Source: Bolinopsis microptera
Lineage: Eukaryota; Ctenophora; Tentaculata; Lobata; Bolinopsidae
Assembly: GCF_026151205.1 (NCBI RefSeq)
Contig: NC_087072.1
Span: 6,992,084 to 7,056,083, forward strand
Direction: 5' to 3'
DNA length: 64,000 nt
Numbering within the stretch: position 1 is the first letter of the stretch; each line of letters opens with the position of its first letter. A model generated the notes under the pieces. That model was not told where the DNA came from, did not search any database, and saw only the letters and a program-made list of their open reading frames with translations. Below are positions 11,704 to 24,455 of this stretch, piece by piece. Made by a program: the position numbers and the translations under genes.

Positions 11704-13984
11704 TTTAATCACGGTTAAACAAATCCTGTCCTCCAATAAATCATGTTGTTCTCCGTTTACCCACTGCACTTTAAATTTTCATTATTACAAAACATACGGA
11801 TAAACGAAATAATAAATTACTAGATCATATTTTCAATTACAAAGTACCTGCTACTATATCCGTAACCAACAAACAACATGATTGTAGCGAGTAACGCTGT
11901 ATTTCATTCAGTCCATTCATTTCCAATCGAATTCGTCTACTAGGCATTAACTAATTGTACAGTGTACATGTTATATTTAAGTAATTTGCCCTCACCAAAA
12001 TGTGCTTGATTACACAAGAGTATTAATCAATGTTCAGAAACCAGAAATTCTAAAAACTACCACCGAATAATAACCATCAAACCTCAAATCATTAAGTTAA
12101 AGACTCATTAATCATTGTACACACACTTGAATAACTGTAACCCTCACACACAGATAGACTACAAAGATCATTAATCTAGTTCTCGTTATGGCAGGGGCGT
12201 GGGTGGGGTCAGTAGAGCCCTCTTAAAACACAGATAAAGACTTTAAGAGCTCTTTTACTCTCAATTCTATTTATAGCTCACAAAGCAGCGCCAGATCTGC
12301 AGTGCAGGGCAGATCTGTAAACCTTACAATGTGGTATGTTAGAGATAAACAGTCACGTGGTCTGTTGAAGCTCTTCACACATTGGCTTGCATGGTTTTAC
12401 TGCAGCGAGGGAAGTGCTACTTCTCAAATGTGGTTAACTTGGGTTACCAACTCTTGTGTATTGTGGTGAGGTTATGGAACTGCGGTATCATGTACTGAAT
12501 TTTGGTGAAGGTTTTTCGTTATATATCGCATAATAGAGTCTAGAGCCTCTCTAGGGAGACTTTTCATGGTGAAAATGTTCAGGCTCGCTCCTAAAGTGTG
12601 ATGTATAATTATCATTAATCAGTGTACTAATACATTTAACCGAACATTATTATAATAAAAGTCTCCTGCTTTTCTCATTTCTCCCAGCTCTACACCACTA
12701 GAACAGTATGCCATAATGCAAAACCAGCTGACCACCAACACCTACTACTTGATCTGAGGTGTGAAAATTAACACATTTTTCAAGTCTAATAAAGAGCGGC
12801 CAGAGTTCTCAACTATCAGGTTTACAATGTAAGCCTTATAGAATATAAACTCCACTGTGGAATATAGAATTTAATCTCACAAGATTGTGTGAGGGCTGGC
12901 GCACAATGACACTGTAACTTCTAAAACACCTGGAGTATTCTATTGTTCGTTGATTGGAAAAGTTGTGGAGATTCAACTCAGGAGTCACGATACAATGGGG
13001 AACAATCTAGAACTTTACCGGACTGATATGACATCTGATTGCATTGGATTTTGTTTGTTTAGCAAGACGAAATCTGCCGATATAATGAAGGTGGCTCTAA
13101 TCGCACCTGTTTTATCATCATACCGTCAGACGTGTGGTTGAGCTAATAAAATCTAATCTGTGGTTACTGGTTTACAACATGATCGAGTGCACTAGAACAG
13201 CTCTTAAAGATACTAGAGTTTCAGTTTCATCTAGCATGTGGCTTGTTATTCAAATGGGAGTTTGGAAAACTAATATTCTAGGTCGTGATTGAGAGTATTA
13301 AGTGTATTGCGAAGGTGTCCTATGACCTTAGATTCTACAAATGACTACAAGATTAGGGTCTGTGTTAGATCTACTAATCTGGAAAACTTAACTTCAGAAA
13401 CAAATCATCCACTGTTTTATCACTGCAACATAATAATATCCTTGAATATTAATAACAATTTAACTTGGAAATAAACAGCTGTCCCGATAGATCCGTCTGT
13501 GATATCATACAGATAGTTGACTGCTGCTATAGCTGGTGGTATCGTTATTTTCCGCTTTGCGTTGACGAAGATGTTTCATCCCAGGTCCGTGACAGGGTGT
13601 TCCTTATCTCATCGCCAGCTTATTAGCTGATAACTTTCAAATATTCTGAAACTCTTCTCGTTCTTCTGAGACCTGTAGAATTTCAGGTTTTAAATCTATA
13701 GAACAAATCGTTAGTAGACAGCAATTGTATTTGACTACAAGGCTTATAGATTTTCCATGCGGGCATAATAAGTAATACATAGATACATAATACATTGCCT
13801 TAATTGTAATGTTGAATAAGTTGATTGTAAAACTGTTTGTTTACTCTTTCCGCGAAAAATTTATTGTTTTCATTATTGCATGTTACAGCCAATGTTAGAT
13901 CCGGCCGGATATTAATAACTTAGACACAATTCGCAGGGCAGTGCAGATTTAATTGGTTTATAGAACAGTAAATAAGTTTGACAG

Positions 13985-14060
13985 TATACGTTGTCAGGTA
14001 CCACGGTGGTAGTACCTGACAATATACGTTGTCAGGTAGCACGGTGGTAGTAGCACCACC
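13985..14060. repeat. Palindrome plus direct repeat
   Basis: gtcaggtac at 13993-14001 and gtacctgac at 14012-14020 form a 9-bp inverted repeat around CACGGTG. The block acgttgtcaggta..cacggtggtagta is then repeated directly from about 14027. Confidence 0.6.
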
Positions 14061-14783
14061 ATGCGACAGCACATAAACTTTTTGGGCTTTTTATATCATG
14101 CATAAAAAGAATTGCACGATGTAGCTCATCAAGGGTGGGATGAACTTGATATATTATATTATGTTCTGAACCTGGATTGATTTTAAAGACCTTCAAAAAT
14201 GTGGTTGAAGCTCTTATAATATCAAACGCAAATGTTTTTAAAATATTGGACATTTTAACTATCTCAACCACCCATTTTACAATTCTGAAAGATCAACGAC
14301 GGTATCAAGACTTCCCAGACATAATTTGATAGATTTTTCGAGTTATATCTTTAAACTTTAAGGTCAGAAGGCATGAATCGAATTATGGAGCACAATTTTT
14401 TGATGGTTGTAAGGTCTCGACTTTCGATGGTAAATCATAATTAGCAACAAAAATCGTTTAAATACATAACGCATACCATGTCCACGAAGGGAGATTTAAA
14501 ATAAACTAGAAAGATTTCGAACCAAAAACGTATTTAACTCAGCTTACAAATTTCGATCCTTTGCCAAATTTCAAAGACTAGCAATGATTATAATTCTAGT
14601 CAGTAGTCATACGAGAGATTTTATTTGATGTCCCGAATACTGTACAGAACTCAAAGTAACGATCGAACTAATAATTTAACTTTCGGCTGCCACAAGGCAA
14701 TTTACAGTGCCTGTGCCTAGTGTTCATGATGTTAAAACCACAACTTTAAAAAATCGACGAACCTGGGCCACATGATCATCTCC

Positions 14784-17700
14784 TCACAAACTAGACTCAT
14801 CACAGTCCCGCTCATCACTCAGCTTTCCTCCCTCCACGTCACTGTGCCACTGGTTAGTCAGGTCCTGCATCTTCGTATACGCGTCTTTTATCTCCTGCTT
14901 CGTAAACCTGCACAATTAAAAGATGTAAAATATGATGAAGGACAAATAAACATAAAAAAGGACGAATAAAAGACACACTCATTAGTCATTACTGTGTAGT
15001 GTGTACACAAAGTAGTCCTCAGATTTGTCTATATTATATCCTAGACATTCCACGAATATAAAAAGACTAAGTTTTTGTTCTCTAGGTTAGGCTTATTGTG
15101 TAGGTAGAGAATAGAGACCCGTTATTAAGGAAACCACACGGGGAGCTCCTGTGGAGGAGGCGGGGAGGTGCTGTGGAGGAGGCTACCTTCTTGGTGGTGA
15201 TATTTAGTTTAATTATTACCTCTTTATACTATACTTAGAGTAATTAAACTCGCCGAGGGTTAGTGATCTTCATGATTCTCAGGGCAATCATCTCACAATA
15301 AATTAATAACTCCTTCTAATCAGTAATAATGAGCAACTTTATTGTGGTTTCAGCCTCTTGAGTGGTTCTTATTGGATTTATCTTATAATAAACAGTAAGG
15401 TCAGATTGTCAAGTTGTCTGTGGGAAGGAGAGAGAGAGGGAAGACAGTAAAGTGACATCTAGTTAAACATTTAACAAAGGCTGACCTGAGCAACTTGTAT
15501 GGTAGTTTGATTACCACACTCTTTATACATAGTACATACACATTAATCAGTTAACAAAGGATTGCCACATTTTGGGTCTTATAACCATATAACCCTCATT
15601 TATTTAGCTAATTTGAAGATAAATATTGTGTTCACTCACTTTTTCCGGAAGAAAGGTATGAAGTATTTGTTGTCCAGGACAGTGAAGCCCTTGGTTCCGT
15701 GCCAGATATCCTCACTCTCTCCTGGGATCTGGCTAGCCTCCATACTCCGGCCCATCTCCATTGTTTTAGACAGGGGGTACTCCTCGTCCGCCTCGCTGTC
15801 CTCCTGAAGAGAAACAGTCAGGCATAGCTATAGGGTGGTTTTACAGTTCTTTGATGTTATGTGCTAATATTGAGAGGTACAGACATCATTAAAACATTAG
15901 CTGGCATGCTTGGCAGATATCTGTTTAAGTTGTTTTAAAGTATTAAGTCGCAATAAAAGCGCTTAGCTTCAAATTTGTTAGTGTAACTTATTACACTGGG
16001 TATTAGATACCCAGGATAATGTATCTACAGTGAATTAACGGACTGCTTTGTGCTGGACTTCGATCGTGTACCGAAATATTTGCATATTTTCGATAGGTTT
16101 GAATATAAAAGTAATATTACACCTGGAATGAGCACTGATATTTTCAGGAATTTAGGTTAATACTTAATAAGATGTATTGGGGGTTTGCAAACTGCACGCT
16201 CCAGCAATGATAAGCGAATTATCTATACTATAAGTTATAAAAACTTAAAGGATATACACACTGTCGTGAACATTCCATTGCATTGTAATCTAATCTTGAG
16301 TCACAAGATAATCAAATAACACGTACGGCTAACATATAAGATACAACACTCCGTTTAGCGATAATAAATCGAATATGTCATAGCTTCATTACTAAAACTC
16401 AAAGTTTTAAAATCACTATTTAGTTGTATGAATTTTGATAACAAATAATCAGTTTGCTCTGAAAGAATTTCGTGTTAAAACCAGATGCAAAGGCTGATCA
16501 CAGTATACAGTGCAAGTCGACTGCTAGATAAGAAATATATGCACTTTTCACACGATATAATACTGCAGATGTTGCACATACACTTTACATTTTGCTGTTT
16601 TTTATGATCCACTCAGTATTCAGGAGCCTCACACAGCACTCTTCTCAAAGGCAGAGAATTAGAATTTGCAACAAGAATCAAGCGGAACACAAGCAAGGGG
16701 AGCAGATAAGAGGTACTAAAGCTACACTGCTTACATGAGTCGAAAAACTCGTAAAGCGTGCCTTGCGCTGTTTATCCTGCGTCTGGGTTATGGAATGTCA
16801 ATTTTCATCTTCAAAACTTTAAACTTTGACAATCGAATATATTATGGTGAAGTTTATTGTCTCATTTAACACCTAGATAGTTGATACACTATTCAATTTA
16901 ATACAGTTCGTCTTATAAACTTACAATATCTTCATCACTATCATCATCACTTTGAGGAAGCTTCTTGTGTTTAGTGGGAATTTTATCATCAGAATCAACG
17001 TTTTGGAGCAGCTTCATAAGTGGCATTGTACTACCTCCAAAAAATAGAATGCTAAACAGAACTATCACCTGAAAATGAACATTGTATGACCAAAATTTAA
17101 AAATGAAACTCTGGAAAATAAGTCAACCAACAAATAGAGTAAGAAGGTATTTAATGTTTTTCAATGATTGAAAAAATGAGTAAACGTTTTCTTACCAGTG
17201 TAGTGCTGACTATAACTCTCCGTTTCTCGTTGGGGAACGGAAGATGGAGTGCAAGCGAGAATGCAATGGCCCCTCTGAGACCGGAGAACCACATAATAAA
17301 CTGCTTCTTAAAGTCTATCTGATGCTCACGAAATTTGTTCACAATAACACTGATAGGGAAAATGTTTATAGCTCGTCCAACAAGGCACAATATGAGAGTC
17401 CAGATAACAAACGCTGGCTTGAAACTGTGGGAAAAACTGAAAATAGCCATCCCAAGATATGCAAAGACCATAGACTCAGCTAGGAAGGCAAATGTCCTGA
17501 AGGTTTGTTGAACAGTGATCTGAGTTACGGGGGATAGGTTGAAATGAGCATAGTGGGACATGACTATGCCACTTGCTAATATTGCCATGATACCTGAATA
17601 GTTAAGTCCGTCTGCAAGGAAATAAGGTCCGTATGCAAACAATCCAACTGTGCAGAATTCTAAGGATGGTACTTTGTTGAGGTGCACATATTTCAGAATA

Positions 17701-18587
17701 AGTGCCAGAGCTAGTGCAAAGATTACACCAACCAGAGAGGAAACTGTGAACTTCATCAAGAAGCTTCCAACACCAAGTGTTACGGCCCAAGCGGTACTGG
17801 TAGAATCGTCAAAGTTTATCACAGAGTCACACATTACGATTGAAACTGCATCATTTAGCACTGATTCTCCAAACACCAACATGTATAATGTTGGGTGCAC
17901 ATCAATTGATTGAAATATAGCCAGGGTTGCGACTGGATCCACAGCAGAAATGAGAGCTCCAAAACTTAAGCTTTCTTTAAGTGTGAATGGATAGACGACA
18001 TCAGCCATTCCCAGCACAAATAGTCCACTTCCAATTGTGATGGCAGAAACAGATGTTCCTAGCACGGCATAGGTGAAAATGGAGCCAAAGTTGGCAAAGA
18101 AGTTCCCTTTGTGTAATGAGTAACCACTTTCAAAAATAATTGGTGGTAACATAATCAGGAAAAAGATAGTGGGACTCATCATCTCTTCTTCTTTAAAATC
18201 AGCCAGTTCGAAGTAGTTGAGGACCTGGAACAAAGCACCAATAATAGCTCCAAGGAATACAATCCCAATGCTTTCAGGTAGGTAGTGGAAATGAAATTTG
18301 ATGAGTAGGTATACCAACAGTATAGAGAAAAACAGTACACACAAAATAAAGAAGATTGCGAAACTATTTTGCTTTTCAATTAATGCCCCTGATAAAGGTT
18401 CTTTAGTGGCAGGAACATCAGGAACATCAGGAACTGATTGTTTTACAGGCTCAAGTAATGTTGTATTTTCACTGTCAACAATTAAAACGACTTGATTTTC
18501 CGTTGCTACTGACACATCACCCTCCACTTTGAAAACCCAGACAGTACAAAGTGCAATCAAAAAGAGTACAGCAGTAATTTTTTTCAT
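14784..18587 (-). CDS. SLC9A8: Na+/H+ exchanger, NHE8-type (SLC9A8-like)
   Basis: Four exons, 17196-18587, 16925-17068, 15640-15803 and 14784-14907, with matching phases encode 607 residues. There is an N-terminal signal-like segment (about 1-23) and an acidic/Thr-rich lumenal stretch. About twelve membrane helices of the Na+/H+ exchanger fold run from about residue 75 to 485. Family signatures visible are IMLPPIIFESGY, SAVDPVATLAIFQ, FGESVLNDAVSIV and WFSGLRGAIAFSLAL. Exon 2 closes the membrane domain with FFGGSTMPLMKLL, an NHE8-like end. An Asp/Ser-rich cytosolic tail follows. NHE8 exchanges Na+ or K+ for H+ in Golgi/endosomes and some plasma membranes. Most of the membrane domain lies in one long exon. 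The length is close to the vertebrate NHE8 (about 580). Confidence 0.92.
14908..15639 (-). other. NHE8 intron 3
   Basis: Bounded by donor GTGAGT and acceptor GTGCAG. No other feature seen. Confidence 0.6.
15804..16924 (-). other. NHE8 intron 2
   Basis: Donor GTAAGT at 16924 and acceptor TCTTCAG ending at 15804. No nested gene or repeat recognised. Confidence 0.6.
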
Positions 18588-19860
18588 ATTTCTGATGAGG
18601 AGAGACGTCTCACTCTGCTGATTGGAAGCAATAATGTAGCCAAAGCGATGAGATGTGTTGATGTATTCTGTAACTACTGTCTTGCAGTATTATAATCCAA
18701 TGTTCCCAGCCACCTTTATAAGTAGTCTGACATGGGTTAACTGGCTGAAAATTTGTTTATAATATTAATACAGTTGGATGTCCTCCCTTACATTAACAGA
18801 ATTCAGATAAATAAGCATAGTCGATGTGTGTTTTAAAAATCAACATCAAAACACTTCAGATGTTTGACTTATCCCTCGTTGCTGGTTTGTTCATGACCCC
18901 AAATTAATCAGAACCCAACGAAATTGATCTATTTGTATATCATTACATCTCTAAATCATTCCGAATTATTTATAAATTATTCGGAATTCTATTTAATCAA
19001 CTTTCAAAATTATCCTCAGGATTACGACTATCGTTGAATACTATAAAAAAAGTTGTATCCTATTCAAAGTGTAAAACAAAATGGTACATTCAGGATACAT
19101 TCAATCAAATCGAGTGATGCAATTGACACCGGAAACAGAAATGGTCCATTGCTTCCAGGATTAATTTGAAATCTTTATAATATGTTCATCTATTTTGATT
19201 GAAATAAATTTTCGTGCACATACAGAATGAATGGTTAATAATTTAATATATATGTAGACCAAGCTCTGTGCACGGGATGCTTCCTGGAAGAATCCAGTTC
19301 TTTTAGCGGGGCACCCTACCTAAAGCCAAATTGAGATATAATAATCATATTCCTAGAGAAATAATCAGAAATCGAATACCAATCAAATAATATGATATAT
19401 ATGAGTAGTAACCATATTTACTATGCAAAATGCCCCAACCACATAGTGTAAATTTATATAGAATTCAAATTCCATATCATCATTAAACCTCAATACCTAG
19501 TCAATATAATAGCCCAAGCAAAATTAAATAACTTCTTATATACCTTACTGTCATACTACAAATTAATTAAACATTTGAAATCTGTTGACCAGAGAATAAA
19601 TTTCTAAGCCTAATGCAAGTGAAATAATTTAGATGCAATAATGAATGCCTAATGTGAGTATCATTTGTCAACGTCCTTGAAAAAAGTCTGTACAAGAGAT
19701 ATGAGTAACTAATATAGAAGAAAAGAAAAAACAGGAAGTTGTCGTCTGTTGTAAAATAAATAAAATATCTAGAATATAAATTAGAATATAAAATAACATT
19801 CAGTCAATGTGTCGTCAATAAACTGTACAATTATCAAATGTTAAAACTGGGTGATACAGT
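18588..19860. other. Upstream region of the exchanger gene
   Basis: AT-rich, no coding signal. It should contain the exchanger promoter, but I see no element I can name. The segment runs into the 3' flank of the LINE at about 19.86 kb. Confidence 0.35.
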
Positions 19861-19869
19861 CACCAAAAA

Positions 19870-19972
19870 AAATACTAAGTATGATAAGTTAATAAATTAA
19901 ATGTGGTCTATAAAACTACCACTAAGTATAATAGGTCAATAAATTAAAAGTGGTTTATAAAACTACCACTGT
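19870..19972 (-). repeat. Two 44-bp direct repeats in the LINE 3' region
   Basis: aagtatgataagttaataaa and aagtataataggtcaataaa begin two near-identical units, each ending in tataaaactaccact. They lie just downstream of the LINE stop codon and are probably part of its 3' untranslated end. Confidence 0.6.
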
Positions 19973-20104
19973 GGGAACCCCTTCTCCAGTTAAAACATGT
20001 CAGTCATGTGCAAAATCAATCAGAATGGTAAGGTGGTAAAAAAGGGAATATCTTTTCGATACATCAATTATATATGCCTCAGATTTAAAAGAATTAGAAG
20101 TTAC

Positions 20105-22370
20105 TTAGTTATCAGCGACTATGATTGCAGTGTAAAATTTGTCATATGAATTGTCGACGGTATAATTAGGGTCTGTTGTTATAGATGATAGTAGCTGTTT
20201 CTTATACGAATCACTAAAGCTTTTAACATCGGGCAGATTTCGTAGATCTGTTGGAACATTATTCCAACATTTTGCCCCCAAGTATTGAAAGTTTTTATGT
20301 GATGTTGATCTATTGACATAAAGGTTGCAGCTTTCGCCGCTCCTACTACCTCCTGATGTGTAACTAAATTTGTTCATAAAGTTTGTAGGACAATTGTCAT
20401 GGATGATTCTAAACATATAATTTGACAGATGAAGTTGTCGTCTAAGATGGAGTGGTAACCATTTCATGTCTCTATAAACATTAAGGCTGCTCTCTGTTTT
20501 TGGAACGTTGAGAGCTATTTTGGCTACCTTTTTGTACAGAGTGTCAAGTTCAGCAAGTTTTGTCTTGCCAGCTCTACAATAGATCGTGTCTAAATAATCG
20601 AATTGTGGCAACATGAGTGCATTGGCAAACATTTTCCTATATTTAATGGGTAGCAGTGCTTTACTTCTATACATGGCACCAATTCTCTTCATGACCTTCC
20701 TAATAATATAATCTACATGGCTTTTGAAGTTTAATTTACTATCTAGAATGAGGCCAAGATATTTTGTCTCTTTGCACTCCTTGATTGTGAAAGTTACCTC
20801 ATTACAATCAATCGTTATTTCATCATGTTGGTCAACAGAATCAAACAATAGGAATTCAGTCTTCTTTTCATTGAGTGATAATTTATTAACACTGAGCCAT
20901 TTAAAGATTGTCATAAGTTCTATTTTCATGTTTATAAATGTGCTTCTGCAGGTTTGATCAAAGAATAGTGCACCATCATCTGCAAATAGAAAGGGCTTAG
21001 ATAGGTTACAGGCATAAATGATGTCATTTATGAAGATACTAAATAATATAGGCCCAATGATGCTTCCTTGTGGTACACCACTCAGAACTTCTAAAAATGA
21101 GCTTAGATTGCCATTGATCCTAGTGCATTGATATCTACAAGATAAGAAGTTCTTAAACCAGGTTAAAGCAATGCCACCAATTCCATAATATGCCAATTTT
21201 TGAAGCAATATTTCATGATTCACTGTGTCAAAGGCCTTCTTAAGATCAAGAAAGATGATTCCTGGTTTATAAGACTTAGATTTACTCATATATATTTCGT
21301 CCATCAGATCGTACATCAGATAAGTTGTGGAGTGATTTTTCCGAAAGCCATATTGATGCCGGATGAAAAGTTTGTTCTCTTCCATGTAATCAGTGAGTTG
21401 CTTGCCGACAAAGTATTCTATAAGTTTTCCTACAAGTGGAAGGATGGATATTGGCCTGTAATTATTAGGATCATCTTTCATTCCTGCCTTATGGATGGGA
21501 GTTACTCTAGCTTTTTTACAAAGGGTTGGTACAACACCTGTATTAAGGCTCAGATTGACAATGTGGGTCAGTGGCTCAACTATGTGTGGTACAGCTTGCT
21601 TAAGTAAAAATAGAGGCACATTGTCATATGAGGCCTTGTCATTCTTGAGCGTTTCGACATACATTAGGATATCAGTTTCATTTATTTCTTGGAATCTATC
21701 AAATGAGATATTAGAAGTTCTAGGAGGTAAAAAATCAGTAAAACTAACTCTTTCAATATTGGGGGCCTGATTTTGTAATCTTGATCCAACATTTGCAAAA
21801 TGAAAGTTAAATAGCTCAGGATCATTCTCATTGATAGTTTGACAATTAGTTGTACCAGGGGTCATATTTGATGCCAGTTTGATAGTTTTCCATATCCCTT
21901 TAAGATCATTCTTGGCACTTTTAACTTGTAGATCATCGATTACATTAGCCTTTTTGCAGGTTTTAGCTAATTTATTTCTAATATTTCTCTGAATCTTGTA
22001 GCAATCCCAGGCCTCATTACACTTTATACATTTGCTACATGTACCACATTTATTGCAATTTCCATTGTCTCTCTTATCCTTCTTTTTACGGAATTTTTTT
22101 AGAAGAAAATGTGTATGATTAATGGCATTTAAAAGTTCAGTAGAAGGTTTATGTATGAACTTTTCATGCTTTTCTATGGTCTTGCAAGGGAAGAAGGTTG
22201 CATATGCCTGTTCAATATGATGACAAAGGCCAGCAGTGATAGCTTCAACATCTGTACTTTCCAATAGTGGACTGTAATCAGAACAGGTATCTAGATAGTC
22301 TAAGAATTGTTTAACATTACGTTTACAATAATTTCTAATTTCAACCTTCTCAAATTTAGGAGCTATAGGC
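20105..22370 (-). pseudogene. LINE ORF2 reverse-transcriptase part, separated from its endonuclease
   Basis: About 755 residues of intact frame. RT signatures are present in order: NNYRPISILP, QYGFRKNHSTT, FLDLKKAFDTV (motif A), SGVPQGSIIGPILFSIFINDI (motif B, here cut at the usual borders) and FLFADDGALFF (catalytic FADD, about residue 498 of the open frame). A CR1-type C-terminal domain follows (LPLHLRRQLHLSNYMFRI). Between endonuclease and RT lies a Cys cluster (CNKCGTCSKCIKCNEAWDC, about residues 143-161). The frame opens at 22480, but the first ~37 codons are antisense of the inserted plus-strand LINE. No stop or frameshift lies within the RT itself, so the copy is young. Confidence 0.85.
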
Positions 22371-23592
22371 ACTGTGTACGGGTCCTCTTTGGTGACAAAG
22401 AGGCATACCTTAACAAGTTCCTTACATGTGCAAGAACAAGAGAGTTTGACAGCCAGGCACTTGACCATACATTCTTCCAACTAGAGCACTGTAAACCACT
22501 TTTCAAGCAACAAAACATCCTGGCTTTCAAAAATTTATATACATATCACACATTTATGGAAGTTTTTAAAATACTAAAACTAAGGTGCCCAGCATCACTG
22601 CAACAGCATTATCAGTCATCTTTTAGAAAGGAAACCACTATCATTTCACAACTCCCATCTAATGACTTTATATCAAGATCCACCAAAATTTGGAACACAA
22701 TTGCACCTAAACTTAAGCTCTTTGACTACTCCTACAAGATTAGCCTTGCTAAAAGTCGCCTGAAAAAGGCACTTCTAAAGCTGCAACATGCTTATAATGA
22801 TTCGGCATGGACCACAAGCGATTATGACATAATGCAGCTGTCATTTGAAAACAATCCCCTTCATCAAATTTAATCCAGTGATCTCGGCCCACAGGCTCCT
22901 CCTATTAAACAAATTTGATTTTGGTAAATGTGTGCTGACTCCACCACCTATGTATTTAACCTAATATTTAGTGTATTACAGGTAGAAATTGACTTAGGTA
23001 GGTATTTTTCTCTTAGGTAGATATTAAGAATTTGGTTAATTTCTTAATTGTATGACTATTTCCATTACTGAGACGTTTTTAATATTTAATTTAGGAGGGT
23101 TTTGAAATTTTTATAGGACTGGTTCACAGAGTGAACAGATTCCAGATTTATATATTTTTAAACTGATATTTAATAAATGATTAAAAGAACAAATTTTAAA
23201 GTTGCCATTAGATCCAAAAACACACCCATTATGCTCACTTAAACACAACTCTAAATCAGTAGGCTGTCACTCTATTAATGCACCACACCGATACCTCCAC
23301 TCCTTGTAGGTTATAAAATAAATTCCAAAATCCTAATTTTGTATCGTGATGGAGACCGGTGTTCATACAAAACATTTACTAGGTTGCCGTTTGGTGTGAG
23401 CAATAGCGAACAGCACGCACACTCCTTTGCCCCGTCAACCTATATCTAATCTATTTAAAGAGTGACAACCATACTGCCCATTGAATTAGGATTCTGTTAA
23501 ATATCAAATTGATTTATTGTAAACTTGTTTAATCTGTAATAAATGGCATAAAATTGAAATTTTTGTTTAACTGAAATTTTTGTTTAACTGAC
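22367..23592 (+). mobile_element. 5'-truncated LINE 3' end inserted in the opposite direction
   Basis: The plus-strand frame to the stop at 22873 encodes only the C-terminal domain of a different LINE reverse transcriptase. Starting around CVRVLFGDKEAYLNK, it runs through PLFKQQNILAFKNLYTYH and STKIWNTIAPKLK. It is followed by about 700 bp of 3' UTR ending in two copies of tgaaatttttgtttaac. It separates the endonuclease and RT halves of the minus-strand LINE, so it inserted after that element. Confidence 0.8.
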
Positions 23593-24300
23593 TTTACAAT
23601 CTATCTCACACATAATAGCTTGATGATCTCCAATACGTTCATCAAGAACAGAAGATTGGACAAAATCTGCATAACAGTTAGTGAATATTACATCAATAGT
23701 AGTCTGGGTAACATTGTCTCCACGTTTAGCAACTCTAGTTATCCCTTGAATGGTTTGAACTAGATTGTAACATCTCAAGGTCATATCTAATTTTTTGTAC
23801 TGGGTGGATGAGATATTATTCTGGTCAATGTTTATATCCCCAATCCAGATAACCTTTTTCCCATTCAATTTTTTCATGCAAAAATGAATGTATTCAATAA
23901 AGTTATCAACACTGCAATAATTTCCAGAGCGATAGAAGCAGCAAACATTGATCTTGCTATTCTTAAGCTTCACCCATAATGCTTCAATGTTATCAAGCTT
24001 ACTATCCATAACTAATTCTGTGTAAGCTAGTTTTTTGTTTATCATTAAGCCACAACCACCCCTAGAACTGTTTGGCCTGTCGCATCGCATAAGGTTGAAG
24101 GAGGAAGGAATATTTATGGTGTCTGTGTCAATAGTATCATTAAGATTCATCTCATTTAGGGAAAGTATGTCTAATTTATGATCTCTAATAAGTTGAGAAA
24201 GTTCATTACTTTTAGCTAAATTGAGAAGCCCTCCTTGAATGTTACAATGACCAATGCAGAGGTTGTGAAACCTATCAGCTGCATTATTAAAATTTGTCAT
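23584..24300 (-). pseudogene. LINE ORF2 endonuclease (EEP) part, cut off from RT
   Basis: 238 residues beginning MTNFNNAADRF. It shows the apurinic-like endonuclease signatures HCNIQGG (catalytic Asn), LNEMNL (Glu), RGGCGLM, WIGDINID (GDxN), TTIDVIFTN and GDHQAIM (catalytic Asp-His). It ends at a TAA created at the junction with the plus-strand LINE insertion; in the ancestral element it would have continued into the RT. Confidence 0.82.
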
Positions 24301-24455
24301 CTTGTGAATCTTATTAATTCACAATGGAATGAATAAAAGTTGTAAAGTTGTGTTTAAACTAAAAAACAGAATAAAAGCAGGTTGTATTTGTCTGGATGTC
24401 GTACTGTAAAAATAAAACTGATGGTAGGAGTGTTATGTCAGTATTCAGCAGTATT

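Larger units (their letters stand above)
7069..14783. other. Long region without a convincing gene
   Basis: About 7.7 kb of AT-rich DNA holding several minisatellites (listed separately), a 16-base G run at 8289-8304 and a palindrome near 14 kb. Open frames here are short and mostly fall in repeats. Near 8265 a single Harbinger-like end (GGGTCGTTCACATATTACG) occurs without a visible partner. Confidence 0.4.

Noticed and set aside
17244-18495. Plus-strand frames opposite the exchanger
   Set aside because: Antisense shadows of the NHE8 exon.
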